Source: Leucogyrophana mollusca
Taxonomy: Eukaryota > Basidiomycota > Agaricomycetes > Boletales
NCBI GenBank assembly: GCA_021014945.1
Contig: MU266373.1
Coordinates: forward strand, 6,002-70,001
DNA length: 64,000 nt
Direction: 5' to 3'
Shown one piece after another: positions 36,838 to 49,208 of the stretch. Positions within the stretch are counted from its first letter, which is position 1, and every line of letters begins with the position of its first letter. The translations under genes and the position numbers were made by a program. The notes below the pieces were generated by a model. It was not told the DNA's origin. It did not search any database and saw only the letters and a list, made by a program, of their open reading frames with translations.

Positions 36838-39160
36838 ATGCGTTCATCAAGCGGCCTATCTCGCCTCGCATTTTCTGCGGTCGCCATGGCTGGGACAGCC
36901 GTGAGCCTGAATAACCAGTTAGCGAGGACACCCGCTATGGGGTGGAATCCTTACAACGCTTTCCTGTCGGTTCCGTAGTTTTGCGAATTGTGCTTCCAAG
37001 CGCTGATATGAGCTCTATTAACGATTAGATGCGATACCACAGAAGAGCAATATAGAGCCGCTGCACAAAACCTCATTGACACAGGGCTCAAAGATGCCGG
37101 ATACGAATATTTCAATCTGTGAGTATAGTCCCCGTAACCACATTGCACCAAGGTCTACTGGACGCTGACACACTTGGTACCCCCGTAGTGATTGCGGATG
37201 GCAAGGCACTGCTCGCACATCGTCGGGTACTTTTACATGGAACTCGACTCGATTCCCTTCCGGGATCCCTGCACTTGCGCAGTCGGTCCATGATCTTGGG
37301 TTGAAATTTGGAGTCTACAGCGATGCGTACGTGTCATTTATTTTTGCGCACCAGGGGAGTTTGAGAGCACATCTGTGCTGCAGGGGATACTATTCGTGCG
37401 ATTTCGTCGGCGGGACTGCGCATTGGCTGGGTAGCCTTGGATATGAATTATCAGATGCGGATACGTTCACCTCATGGGGAGCGGACTATCTAAAGGTACG
37501 CAGCACTGTCTTTTAGTTATGTGGTATTTCAATTTGTCGCGGCCCGACCGAAAGTACGACAACTGCTATGCAGTGAACTCAACGGATTTCGTGGACGATT
37601 ATCCGCCAATTGAGGAAGAGGTAAACCTGAAATCTTTAGAGTGTATTGCTAAGCCTTCGCCACTGACCTGGGTCCTTCTACCATACCATAGCCTCACTAC
37701 ACTGCCATGCGCGATGCCCTAGCGAGCACTGGTCGACCTGTTGTGTTCTCCGTCTGCGAATGGGGTGTGCAAGACCCTGCACGCTGGGCACCTGCTGTTG
37801 GGAACTCCTGGAGGATATCGTATGTGCTCTGTTTCCGCAGATGCTATATCCATTGTGTTGTCCATTCCATATATACGGACTCATAAGTGTTCTTTCAGGA
37901 ACGACATTGGCCCCCCGCCATCTTGGGATAATATCTTCCGTATCCTGAATCAACTCGTTCCGGTATCTGGCTTTGCTGGACCTGGAGCGTGGAACGATCT
38001 CGACCTACTTGAGGTTGGCAACGTCGGTTTGACTGTCGCAGAGCAGGAGAGCCATTTTGCGTTCTGGGCTGCTGCGAAGTAGGCTTCGTTGACGAACCTT
38101 TTGACTGCCCTCGCTTAACTTTGTCTCTGGCAGATCCCCGTTGCTAGTCTCCACGGACTTGACCAATCCCGCTGCATCGACATTGACGATTCTGAAGAAT
38201 GCGAGAATTATCGCGTTGAATGTATGTGTGTCTAACTCTTGATATGATATATTCCTTTGTCGTGGTAACAGCGCTGCTTTCTTCCAGCAAGATGCATTCG
38301 GGAAATCCATAGGCTTCAAAAGACGGTACACTAATGACAACGACGTATGGGCTGGCCCGTTGTCTGATGGCTCGACAGTTGCAGGTGGGTGTCATGTTGC
38401 GCTATCTTACAAAAATTAACGCCAGTGGAAAGTCGTGATTAATTGGCAAAATAACTCCCGATCTCTGAGCATCAACCTTGCGGATGTTGGTCTCGCATCG
38501 GCTCAGGCGACAGATCTTTGGACCGGAGACGATCTTGGAGAGATCGATGTAGAGTAGGTATTAGCTTCGTGGGGCACCTTCGAACTGTCTAACACCCTGT
38601 CCGGGAAACAGGTATACTGCCACTGTCGCAGCTCACGGCTCGCTCGTTCTGAAGCTATCCAACACCTATCCGGCACCGGCACCGTCATTCACAACCTATC
38701 CTGCTGCATCCTCATCGAACGTGCTCGCCGGCGGAGCTGCCGCTCGTACCGTTAACTCCACTGCCACCATAGTTGGTTATATCGGCATGGGTGGGACCCT
38801 GACGTTCACTGGCGTCGCTGGAGCCTCGGGCGGAACGAAGCTCGTTTCGATAGATTACATCAATGCAGACTACACGTTCACCAATACTGCGTGCTCCAAC
38901 TGCCGGAACGCATGGGTGAGCGTCAACGGGGGTGATGCAGTGCAGGTGCAGATGCCGATCTCGGGGCAGGTGCGTGGTCGAATTTTAAAGGGGGAAGAAC
39001 GTTTCTAAAGGCAGCTTTTTTGCAGAGCTGGGATATCTTGTACAGTGGATATCTCGTCAGCCTCGCAGGATTCCTTCCTGGAAACAACAACACGATCACG
39101 TTCTCGAATCCAGATGCATGGGCGCCGGACTTATATAGCGTGGGCGTCCAGACGGCCTGA
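36838..39160 (+). CDS. GH27 alpha-galactosidase with C-terminal carbohydrate-binding-like domain
   Basis: Secreted hydrolase that removes terminal alpha-1,6-galactose from plant galactomannan and oligosaccharides. A signal peptide (MRSSSGLSRLAFSAVAMAGT) leads into LARTPAMGWNPYNAF, the GH27 N-terminal signature. Further landmarks: TTEEQYRAAAQNLIDTGLKD, GYEYFNLDCGWQ, FGVYSDAGYYSCDF, the nucleophile Asp in YLKYDNC, VVFSVCEWGVQDPARWAPAV, the acid/base Asp in RISNDIG, and FAGPGAWNDLDLLEVGN. After the barrel and a beta domain (VVINWQNNSRSLSINLADVG), residues from about 38680 to the stop form a CBM35-like module (IDYINADYTFTNTACSNCRN; WDILYSGYLVSLAGF). About ten exons join in frame, so it looks functional. 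One short intron near 38382-38426 has an ambiguous donor. Confidence 0.9.
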
Positions 39161-39471
39161 GACGGGGACAAGTCACGAGGCCCTTCATGGACTATCTATT
39201 GTCAGACTGCCGTATTGATTGCCACATCTTCGTGCATCGCAGCACCAGAAAAAATATAAATCAGAGCAGCAATCAAAAGCGACCCCCACCAAATCCGTTT
39301 TCAAAGTCTCAGATCTGCTCCTGAGTCCACACAAAACGATGAATTACAATGCTACAGTACTATGCTTGTAGAAGATACAGGTACGTGTGCACTATATGAA
39401 GGGTTAGTATATCAACAAAGCCGAAAAAACGATGCATGAAACAAAAATCTATCGGCCCATCAGGCTGTAGA

Positions 39472-42400
39472 TCACTCCGCTGACTGTAACTTGGCCAATT
39501 TCTCCTCCGTCTCCTTCATCTCTACTTCCCATTCCTTCCACGCCTCCGGATGCGCCTTCCAATGCGCATGGCAATCATGACATCGGATATAATAGGCCGT
39601 CGATGTTGCACCATATCCGAGCACGACGCTGTTGGTGGCTTAGCACGGGTCGATAACATGTTACAGGTACACACGCACAACTCAGGAAGCACATCCCCAA
39701 TAGCATCGATCTCACCGCCCGGCATGCAGTCCTCGCAGAAAGCTTGTGGGCACGTCTGGCACCTGTAAGTCAAAATTCAAGTTCTAAGTCAGCCAATACC
39801 GTTCATCTAGTCAACGTTTACGAGCCTGAACAGCATCCCTCCTGCTTCAGCAGTTGTCCGATTGCACGTAGTACAGTTGTGCTGACTGCACACGGGCGAC
39901 ATCGCTCGACGAACTTGAGCCGGCGTCATCCCATGGCAACTCCCATGGAAAACTGCGATTGGAAAGGCTTGACGTCAGATGTGGTCTGGAGAGGTTGTTG
40001 TTGACTCACCTCTGGGGCATGAGTTGCACACAACGACTTCACCGCCATCACGGCAGTATATGCACCAATCCTCAGACTCATGCTTCGACTTCGCGCGTTT
40101 CTTCTTCGGTGTCGCAGCTTCATCAACGGGCTTCAATTGACAACCATCCATCAATGCGTCGACAGCAGACGAAAATTCAAGGACTCACCATGCTCTGTCC
40201 CATGTGTGCCGCAATGACGGTAATGCCGTCCACCACCACAGTTCGGTCTACCCGAGCGCGCTTTTGGAGCTCCTGCCACTCGTCCGCGATCTGGCGATTG
40301 TTCTGAGAACGGGCGACGACTTTCCCTTCGAAGAGCCGGCTCTGGACCTGTGCGATGCCGCTTAGAAGTTTTCGCTCTTCCTCCTCGGCGTCGAGCAAGA
40401 GCTTATCGTCCACAGGTTCGTCGTTTGTGTCGTTGCCTAGCTCCTGCTTGATCTTAGCATCACGCACGTCTTCCTTCTCGCGCGAGTCCCCAATGATTTC
40501 CTCGATATTCGCGTCCAAAAAGCGCGCGAGGTTCATCCCATCCTCGGAACGGGACAATGCACTGCTCCCTTTTCGCAGAATGTCCATCAGCTCGCTGGTG
40601 CCGAGCTGCGCTTCCTTGCTGTCATCTGAAGATGTTTCCCCAGACCCCATAACCTTTAACGATAGGAACAGCTTCCGGCGAATGCGGTCGAGCATTTGGT
40701 CTTCGACGCTTCCTCGACAAATGAGACGGTACACCTGAACGCAGTGAGATATTAGGGCTGTGGTGCCTTACCAAACGATACAAAGATTGCGATACCTTCA
40801 CGATTTTTGTCTGTCCAATACGATGTGCTCTCGCTATGGCTTGGAGGTCATTCTGGTCAATATTCTCAGCTCGTGTACGGGCGCAAGCGTGGCGAAACAA
40901 CGCGGTTTACCTGTGGATTCCAGTCGGAGTCACACATTACGACAGTAGAGGCCTTCGTTAGGTTGATACCTATCAAGGCATCGATATCAGGTACGTCGAT
41001 GAGTAAGAGAATCAAGCGCTCTCACCTAACCCCCCAGCTTTCGTCGAGACCAGGAAGACTTGATATGCTGAAATGCCAACACGATACGATCAGCATTTGT
41101 GGCATCCTATAACACACCAGCTACGCACGGGACTTTTCTTGCTGGAACTAATGGATTGAGGGGGTCGGTGAACATTTAGAAACACGACAAAGGATATGAG
41201 CCCCCTCACCAGTTTAATATCAAGTGTGCGACGGGGCCTTGACGTTCCACCGTCAAGTCGCGCATACGGAATAGCTCGTAACTCCATGAAGTCCTCAAGG
41301 AGATCTAACATGCTGCAGGACGTAGAATCGTCAGCGGGTATAATCAAATGCTACGCTGGCTTAACTCGCCTGGTCCATTGCTAACACGAGTGTAGAACTT
41401 GTCGGTCAGGGCACGAGTAATAACTCGAGAGGTAGAGACTCACAGAAAATATAAGCACCCTTTCACCCTTGGGGAGAATGTCCGCCAAAAGCTTGTCAAT
41501 TGCGATGAGTTTCGACGACGAAGCGACAACATGCTCGCCAATGACGAATGGGGAGGGAGATGCATCTTTTAACAAATACGGACTAGGATCAATCGCAACT
41601 AATCAGTATATCTGGCGAACCAGACGAATGACGAGGTAGACGCACTGATCGCAGACTTTCCGGAGCTGCATCAACAGGTTCATGAGCTTCTTCCATCCTG
41701 ATAGGTATCAGCAGGAAGACACGCGCGGTGCACAGAAATCATCTTACGGTTATCCTTCCCGCCCTCGCTCGAGCTACCGCGCTTGATCTCAGATGCGATA
41801 TGCGACAGCACTTCTCTCCTCCCCTCGTCCAGCTTTCCCTCCCCCTGGTTAACCCCCTCTGCAAAAATGTCCTGTAAATCAAGCGTATCCATCCGCGTGA
41901 GCAACCTATAAGTCCAGAATCGCTGCGCCTCTGTCATCGGGAGAAACAGCGTCAGCTCCTCCCTCGGTGGCACGTTAATCTCAACGCTCGATTTCGTCCG
42001 GCGTATCATAACAACCGCGAGGAGTTCCTGCGCAGCTTTAAGGAATGGGATCGAGTAGGAACCTCGCGAGAGGTCGAAGGACTCATGGAAGAGACGTTCG
42101 GAGGGGGGCGTGAAGACCGTGGGGTAAAGCCAGTGCAGAAGACCCCAGAGCTCGACGAGGTTGTTTTGAACCGGTGTACCGGTGAGGACTAAAGGATGAG
42201 GTAAGGGGAAAGCGTAAGTCCCGAATTTGCGCAGCGCGGTAAGGTAAGACATACTGAGCCGATGCAACGCGCCGATACCGCGCACTTTTCCCGACAAATT
42301 CGTATCCGAGTTTTTGATCCTGTGGCCTTCGTCGAGGACACAGTAGTACCATCTGCGAGTCTTGAACCAGCTGTCCTCCGCGACAAATGCTTCGTACGTA

Positions 42401-43569
42401 GTGATGACGAGGTCGAATTTTTCCTCATCAAGCCTGACGCTATTTTTCAAGCGGCTTCGCTCGGACTGCGTTCCGTGGAAGCGGAGGACGCGGAAAGAAG
42501 GAAGCCAACGGGCAGCTTCCTGGATTACACAAGGGTTTGACGACGAAGTTCACTACAATAACAGTATACTCACATTTTGCCACGATGAGAGGACAGATAG
42601 AGGACAGACAATGAGATGGGGATCTTGCGTCCCTGCCAATACGTGTAAAGAGAGCGCGAAATGGAACTGGGGATATACCTACCTTGAACGTTCTCCTTGA
42701 TCCACGCAAATAGGGATAGCGTCTGGGCACGCGTCAGTACGCCATTAATGAGAAACGGATGGACACACCTGAAGTGTTTTTCCGAGACCCATTTCTTTGA
42801 AAAGTCAGGAGACGCATCTCTACATCAAACGTGTTACACTCACCATCTCCCAGAATACAATTTATGCCTATATTCCACGGTAAATTGATGAAGACACATA
42901 CATACTGTCACGCACCGTTTTTATGCATATAGACAAGAAACGCGAGTCCTTGCAGCTTAAGAGCAGGTAAAATTTTCTGACCGACTCACAACAAAAATTG
43001 ACATACTTGGTAATCCTTCATTTCTCCTCCCTCGATCAGCTCGGGTTGAACTGTCAGGGCGTGAAACGGGACATATGCAGCCTTGCCTCCCATTTCGTCG
43101 ACTTCCTTCCGTAGGTTGTCAAAAAACGCGGTAGACGGAAGGAGCGGTTGGAAAAGGTCGCGATGGCGGTGGAGCCATCGTCTTCTCGCCGCTTCCAGTT
43201 GGATCTTTTTCGCATTGATCACAATCGTATTCTGAGGGATGTGAGTACCCTGAAGCTATCTGATCATAGTACGACGCGACATACCGCCTTCTTGACTTGC
43301 ATCTTCTGTTTTTTCTCAGCAGGTGCCAAAGCCGATAACGACGAAGTTCGAACGCGTTTCCCGTTTGTCTGCTCATCGGTATTAGTTCCTGCCAGTGAAT
43401 TGCGTGGACGCATAGATAGTCGTATGCTGGTCCCCGCCTTGACAACTGCTAGGGTTGGTGGCGAATCCTCAACCACAGTAGTGCTAGAGCGAGATGATCC
43501 GATCACGTCGAGCTCGTCAATGTCCTGGGTGAGATCAATCATCTCTGGGACTGGCATCACTATCGACAT
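39472..43569 (-). CDS. SNF2-family chromatin-remodelling ATPase with C-terminal PHD-type fingers
   Basis: A nuclear ATP-dependent DNA translocase that moves or evicts nucleosomes. The start is at 43569 (MSIVMPVPEMIDLTQDIDEL), with an NLS-like KRVRTSS/EKKQKMQVKK. Motifs in order: LKLQGLAFLVYMHKN, Walker A GDEMGLGKTLQTLSLFAWIK, PLSVLSSWQN, DEGH box in YYCVLDEGHRIKN, VLTGTPVQNNLVELWGLLHW, then helicase-C parts LIFSQFTSMLDLLEDFM, ARLDGGTSRPRR, VFLVSTKAGGLGINLTKAST and DLQAIARAHRIGQTK. A basic/acidic linker follows, then Cys/His clusters (DWCIYCRDGGEVVVCNSCPR; CTQHNCTTCNRTT; FRCQTCPQAFCEDCMPG) forming two PHD-like zinc fingers, ending KLAKLQSAE. All splice joins checked are in frame. The ATPase core is ISWI-like, but the terminal fingers differ from ISWI's HAND-SANT-SLIDE end, so I leave the subfamily open. 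Confidence 0.9.
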
Positions 43570-44780
43570 GGCTTAGAGCTTGGTGAGCACTCGCGTCGCG
43601 AAAATAACGACCGAAGTCAAACCTGGTCTCGCCACGAACATTTGCCCAGCAACAACTCTAGGGCAGGCCAGGACGCGACAAAAGCCACCGCGACCCAGAC
43701 CACTGCAAACTACTAACAACTTAGTAACAAGTAACAACTGGTCTGCACCTTCTCATGACACCGGTGCTCAGACTGATGCTCTCACATCGTGCTACACAGT
43801 CATGTACATAATAAATTCAGCGCCCAACTTTCCCAGCTGCCTGCTGCCAGCTGCCACTTTTGCAGGCTAGGTTCAAGTTCAGAGTTGGACGTTCAATCTG
43901 CACAATATTGGCATAACCTGGTTCCTTCCAATCTTGTTGGCTCACTTCTTTCGGAGTCATGTGGCTGCAAGGATCAGAGCCGAACAACTTTATAAGTTAC
44001 GCAGACCGACTCCGAAATTTCTCGAAAATTGCACCCCTTGGATGCTTTAGGAACCTGAAAGGCCAATAAGACAACCATCATAAGTAACACAGTGCTCACC
44101 GTTTCAAGTCAGGTAATGGGCCAATGCCGATCCGCAACCCCAAGGCGAGGTGGACGAAGATGACCGCTTACCTAGCACGGTACCGGGTTGCCCCCGAGTT
44201 AACGTTGCGTCATGGTTGCTCGATGTGACCGTTATCATGGGCTACCTGTGTTGTCCGCGATCGAAGAGGAGCTGCACGCAGTACAATACATATTCAAAGA
44301 AGTAGTTTAGAAGTCGCGATCTGTCAGCGATCAGACATCGGGGCATACGGTTGAAGCGCTCATCGTGCAGTTACTCATTCGCAACACAAGTCAAAAAAGC
44401 ACTTACTTGAGTCCTGTGCGCAACTGCGATTTTTTCTAATCGACCCGCTAGTACTGGCCCAGGTGAAAGGTTGATCGAAATCAACTAAAACCTCGTGCTT
44501 GTGCGGTTGTTCTGTGCGATTCTGTTAAAAGAAGCATTCGCGCCGTACGCACCAATCGATGTACATGCATAACTGTCAGCCACGATGCAATCGTAGTATG
44601 TAAAGATATGCGTTTTTTGTTTTAGCACCTAAAAGTGTAGAAACAATAAGACGTTAGATCCCGGAGGCGAGAGATGGAGAAATGAAAGAACGGTTTGAAA
44701 GCCTCGAGGAAGCCAGACTCGGAAGTTGTGACTTACTCAGAACGCGCTTTTGAACTCAGACCACCAAGGACTGATGCACC
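43570..44780. other. Divergent intergenic region
   Basis: 1.2 kb between the 5' ends of the SNF2 gene and DML1. It should hold both promoters. A 96-codon frame at 43580-43870 has no motif. Confidence 0.4.
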
Positions 44781-46831
44781 ATGAGGGAGATCATATACAT
44801 CCAGGCCGGTTCTCTCGCTAATTACATCGGCACTCACTTCTGGAACGCTCAAGAGAGTTATTTCACTTACGGTGACGAGGACGAGTCCATCGCGAATCAT
44901 GATATATCCTTCAAGGAGGGACGAGACAATCATGTGCGTCGATCTGATCGCACGAGAATTGCACATTGTATGACGTGCGGGTTGCATCTCGAAGAGCAAC
45001 CCAACACTTTGTCCTAGACTTCTTGCTTTCGACAACAAATGTAGGCGATCAACAGACTGGGGTGCTCAGGGCTGATGATATCACTGAGCAGCGCAGTTCG
45101 GAACCCTTGCCAAGTTTAGGAATGCTGAGGAGGATCAAGCGGCAGCTGCGACTTGGTGAGTTTTATATAAGTAGATTGGCCTCACTTTCGTCCTCAAGTC
45201 GTAACATGAAGGGGAGGAGAGGTCGTTCAGCACAACCAGGATCCCGTTCCTCCGAGTGAGTATCACATCCGGCTTGAGGAAGGCGAAGACGAGCACTCGG
45301 ACGACCCGGAAGACACACCTGCAGACGCGAAGATCAGGTACTGGTCAGATTTCAGTCGCGTGTTTTTCGACCCCAAGACGGTGCAGATGGTACCAGACAC
45401 GCAGGAGACTGCGGAGGGTGACTGGAATATTGGCCAAGAGCTATATCAGCGTTACAACGAAGTTCGTTTCAACACTTTATGGACCCGGCACTTCGGCTTG
45501 ACGCGCATGTGAAGGAAACCGAGCTGATGGATGGTGCCTTCAGGCTTCTCGTTGAGGATTGCAACAATTTTCAGGTGTGCATGCCATCTCAACCTCATCG
45601 TAGTCCATAAATATATTCACTGGTGACCTTCCAGGGTTTGCAAGTAGTGCACGAGACTACCAACTTTGGCTCATTCACCAGCTCGTTATTAACGACGTTC
45701 CGCGACGAGTACCGGAAAGCTCCCATTCTGACCTTTGACCTACTTTCGAACGCTCTGCCAGCTGATCTTGACGTTGGACAGGTAAGTTACGGGCCTTTCG
45801 ACCCAGCCATCAAGAGTTGATGTGTTGGCTTGAACGCAGTCTTCCGAACTGAAGAAGGCCCTCAATGATGCGATGTGTCTGTACAACTTGAACGAGCTGT
45901 CAGATATGAACATACCCCTTCAACATCCATCCTACTGGGCAAAAGCTTCTTGGCGCGGCGAACTGAACTTTGATGTAAGGTCTTTCTTCCCCCTCATCCC
46001 ATCACCGACATATCATTCGCCCAGCGTGACAGCATGTATCACGTCTCCGCCATAGTTTCGGCCCATATGGAGACATCGACGCTCCCCCTTCGGTGAGTTA
46101 TCACCCGATAGGCTCTATAACGCGACTCGAGTTGCATCTATCATAGACTTAAAAACAGCGGCGACGATTTATCCAGCATTGGTGCTCAGCTCAACTGGCG
46201 CCGAGGTTCCCGGTTTGGTGAACTGAGTGGTATACTCCCTGCTTCCCTTCCGCTACCTCTTGACGCCTTCAGTCGTAATCTATTCAACTTCTCAACGCTG
46301 TCATCGTTTTCTCCGGTACGTTCGCTACCAACATAACGGCGGTATCTACATAGACTAATCGTTACATTGCGCAGGCGCAAGCTCCATTCGCACGAAGAGA
46401 CGTCACGCGGGGATTCTCCGCAGACCATTTGAAAACGTATAGTGACTGGTGTGAGCTGGTGTCGCTGCGAGAGCCATTCCTTGCAAGGTTCCCCTCTCAC
46501 CATTATGTTCATTACACCCACTCATTCATCCTACGCGCCCAGAACCGAGGCGCCACCATATCCCCTTCCGTCGTCCTTTCCGCCCATACTCAGCGCGCGA
46601 CCTCGTTCAACCGCCATGTTCTCCGCGCTGAGTACTGGTCCTTCTACCGCGAGCCTAATTTGCAGCTACGCGAAATTTGTTGACGGGTGCGCCCGGAGAA
46701 AAAATGGCATAATCATGGGTATAGAAGACGACGACATAAAAAATCTAGCGAACGAGCTGTGGACGATATACGACAACTCTGGCGGAGAGGAAGAAGTGGA
46801 GGAGATCGAGCGGGGAGAAGATGAGGAGTAG
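44781..46831 (+). CDS. DML1: DML1/misato, tubulin-like mitochondrial inheritance protein
   Basis: Cytosolic/mitochondrial protein required for mitochondrial distribution and mtDNA inheritance in yeast. It starts MREIIYIQAGSLANYIGTHF, the family's N-terminal signature. By splicing: NPTLCPRLLAFDNK joins QFGTLAKFRNAEED across an intron (about 45042-45090), then VVQHNQDPVPPSEYHIRLEE, IRYWSDFSRVFFDPKTVQMV, ETELMDGAFRLLVEDCNNFQ, HETTNFGSFTSSLLTTFRDE, YHVSAIVSAHMETSTLPLR, DVTRGFSADHLKTYSDWC, and finally APPYPLPSSFPPILSARP with an acidic end IKNLANELWTIYDNSGGEEE. Unspliced frames look broken near 45040, 45470 and 46490, but normal introns repair all three. About nine exons. I am confident of the family. 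Confidence 0.9.
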
Positions 46832-47033
46832 GTAGACTAGGAACCGGGAATAATCGATAAAACATATATATGTGCATGGTCCTAATGACATCGAGGACCG
46901 GTATAAACTATTGGTGCACGGGATATTAGTAAGTTGGGCATAAAGTATGAACAGGCGCGAAACTCTATCTCGACCAATAAAATGGGAGATTACAGCCGAC
47001 GTGACTCAGCTTTGGAAGACAGGAAGGCCGCCA
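46832..47033. other. Short convergent 3' region
   Basis: An AT-rich stretch (AAACATATATATG near 46860) between the 3' ends of DML1 and the F-box gene. No coding signal. Confidence 0.3.
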
Positions 47034-48538
47034 TCAGGTAAGCCGATATCTTTGTAGGAGGAGAGGGGAGGATACGCACGGTGATAGCCACGACATATTC
47101 AAGTCGGTATCGTCCACAGACACAAATGACAGCCCTGGAAATGACTCTACAAGCCGATGCTGGTAGAGGGTATATTTATTCATCTCTTGCTGGCTGAGCT
47201 GGTGTCCCCGTGCTCGTGAACTGATCCGAAGCTTTTCTATTGTTGATGGAAATTTGGACCCAATCAGATTTTCCATGAGAGCCTATATGTCAAGATAAGG
47301 TGACCTGGGCAGAGTCGATTTAAAGCTGGGCACACCTCGAGGGTATACGACACTACCGACGCGTGGACATGCAGTCCTTGACTCACGTCAACATGGAGTG
47401 ATCTAAGGCGCGGAAACAGGGAGCAAACTGTGGCGAGCACAGTTTCCTCGAGATAAGTGACGCTAAGTTCCACGACCTCGACGCTGCGAATGGCCTCGCG
47501 GGAGTTACATAGCGTAGATTGTACCTGAGCAGGCCGCATGAACCATTCTTCGTCCGAAGGGCGACCATTCCATATGGATAATTCACGCAAGGTACGCCCC
47601 TGAACGAACTTGGAAACGAGTTGGTAAGGTCCGTGGAACCTGGACAAGGAATTGACGAAGTTGGGAGTCGGGATGGTCCCGAAATCACATGTAAGCGACC
47701 AGCTATGTGCTGTCTTCGTTAATGTCAGCTCTTGGAGGGCCGGAAGGTTGTGCAGCAGAGCAACGAGGTCGCGGAGCAAGGGTGCAGATGAAGGGATGGA
47801 CAGGCATCGCAAGGAGGGCAGCACATTGAGGGCAACCACCTCCTCTAGAAAGTGTCCCACTGCGTGGACGTTGATAAAAGCAACCGATTGTAGATGATGT
47901 GGGTCGAGGACCGAAAGACTCAACTGGCGAGGGATTGAAGTGGGGTTTTTGTCGGAGACCACCTGGACCCTCGACGCTTTCAGTAAAGATGGTGCATTGG
48001 AAACAAGTGCAGTGCTGCAGTTTCCGAGCAAGAGAGTATCGAGAGGGTGCATCTTGCACAGCTGTGCTAGCTGCAGGGGATTAAGATCCACGAACAGAAA
48101 GGCAAGGGTCCGCAAGTTTATGAAGCAGGGAAGAACGCAAAGAATTGTATTGAGCATTGTGTCGGCACTAGATTCATCTCCGTGCCGAACCATGCCCACG
48201 ATATAACGGGGATAGAATCTGCACTCATGGACGGCGTGTCGAATTCTGTCAGACGCACAGAATCTGAGTCTGTGCTCCATGCGCTCGAGGGCATCGGGTC
48301 TGGAAAGATACCGCCTACCCTGGGCGTCCAGAGAGTAAGGACAGAAATTCAGGGAGCGAAAGAGAAAAGGCTGGGCCAACTGGCGAAACGCCTGGCAAGT
48401 TAGAGTCACATCGTGAATGTGACGCGGAGGGACATGCTCGAATATTGCAAGCCAGAGCTCTGGCGAGATTCGCGGCTGTGATGGGGTGTCCAATCCGAAT
48501 GCCCAGCGCACCATCTGTATCATCCGGCCCATGAGCAA
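47034..48538 (-). CDS. F-box/LRR-like protein
   Basis: Probable substrate receptor of an SCF ubiquitin ligase. The start at 48538 (or an in-frame ATG a few codons on) gives a short basic lead, then the F-box ISPELWLAIFEHVPPRHIHD with VTLTCQAFRQLAQPFLFRSL. The rest is leucine-rich with irregular repeats (INLRTLAFLFVDLNPLQLAQ; LPSLRCLSIPSSAPLLRDLV; LPALQELTLTKTAHSW; LFPRLRSLHVDVSQGLHVHA). A single intron near 47286-47338 joins the first exon to a second, LMENLIGSKFPSTIEKLRIS ... ESFPGLSFVSVDDTD, ending at 47034. F-box proteins of this type form large, fast-evolving families in Agaricomycetes; the target is unknown. The decayed locus at 1816-3350 is a likely relative. Confidence 0.8.
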
Positions 48539-48806
48539 GGACGGTCGTCAGCTGGAAACCTGATGATAACCTTGAGATATGATAAGGTGGGTTTTGAAAC
48601 TTGCCTCCTACCGTGGGTTTGACACGGACTGTGGAAATTCTCTGTCCCTTGGCCCGCCGTCTATAAGACAGGCCGCCAAAGCTTGCCTCCACTCTCCTCG
48701 AGAAATAACCGAAAGATAGACGGATGAGGTTAACTTCATCCGAGTCCGATTCCTGACTTATACACTTCACTTTCGAATGGATTCACACGCCACACGCCAC
48801 GCGTGC
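48539..48806. other. 5' flank of the F-box gene
   Basis: Contains the F-box gene's promoter on the minus strand. No gene is supported. Confidence 0.3.
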
Positions 48807-49208
48807 TTACCGCAAGGTCAATGTTCTGCTTGTTGAGAAGGAACGATTATCTTCGTTCGAAACTTTGATCTGCCTACGGGAGACTATCGCGCTGGGCCAG
48901 GGTCTGACACTGGCAGTGGCACTCCAATTAGCCTTTTCTGCCTCCCATATGCGCCAGATAAGGGTATTACATAGGCCCACTTCTCCCAACAACGACATGC
49001 CTTTGATCGTACGAAATGTTTTCGCGGAGCGACATTGATTGAGCAGGAACGTGACGTCGTCGGGGATCTCGGTGGCCACTGAGGTACTGAACGCGCGATT
49101 AGTATGCAGGCGAGTGCAGCTGTCAGGAAATTCGCCGGGATTGATCAATTGATCCCTGTACAGCAGCATTTCCGGGCCTAAATCGTGGACTAGCGTTCGT
49201 ACATGCAT
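48807..49208 (-). CDS. Possible small hypothetical protein
   Basis: An uninterrupted 133-codon frame beginning MHVRTLVHDLGPEMLLYRDQ. A TATATAA-like box on the minus strand (about 49233-49241) lies roughly 30 bp upstream of the ATG. No family, signal peptide or membrane segment is recognised. It could equally be a chance frame; the nearby promoter-like box is the only extra support. Confidence 0.25.
   Translation of the reverse strand: MHVRTLVHDLGPEMLLYRDQLINPGEFPDSCTRLHTNRAFSTSVATEIPDDVTFLLNQCRSAKTFRTIKGMSLLGEVGLCNTLIWRIWEAEKANWSATASVRPWPSAIVSRRQIKVSNEDNRSFSTSRTLTLR

Noticed and set aside
40934..41384. Apparent break of the SNF2 helicase-C region
   Set aside because: Introns ending before LFQQEKSPYQVF and inside AGGLG-INLTKA restore all helicase motifs in frame.
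44781..45300. Apparent frameshift in the N-terminal part of DML1 after AFDNK
   Set aside because: A normal GT-AG intron from about 45042 to 45090 joins it to QFGTLAKFRNAEED, the family's expected continuation, so the gene is intact.
46429..46831. Apparent C-terminal frame break in DML1
   Set aside because: An intron from about 46489 to 46541 restores the conserved APPYPLPSSFP segment in frame.
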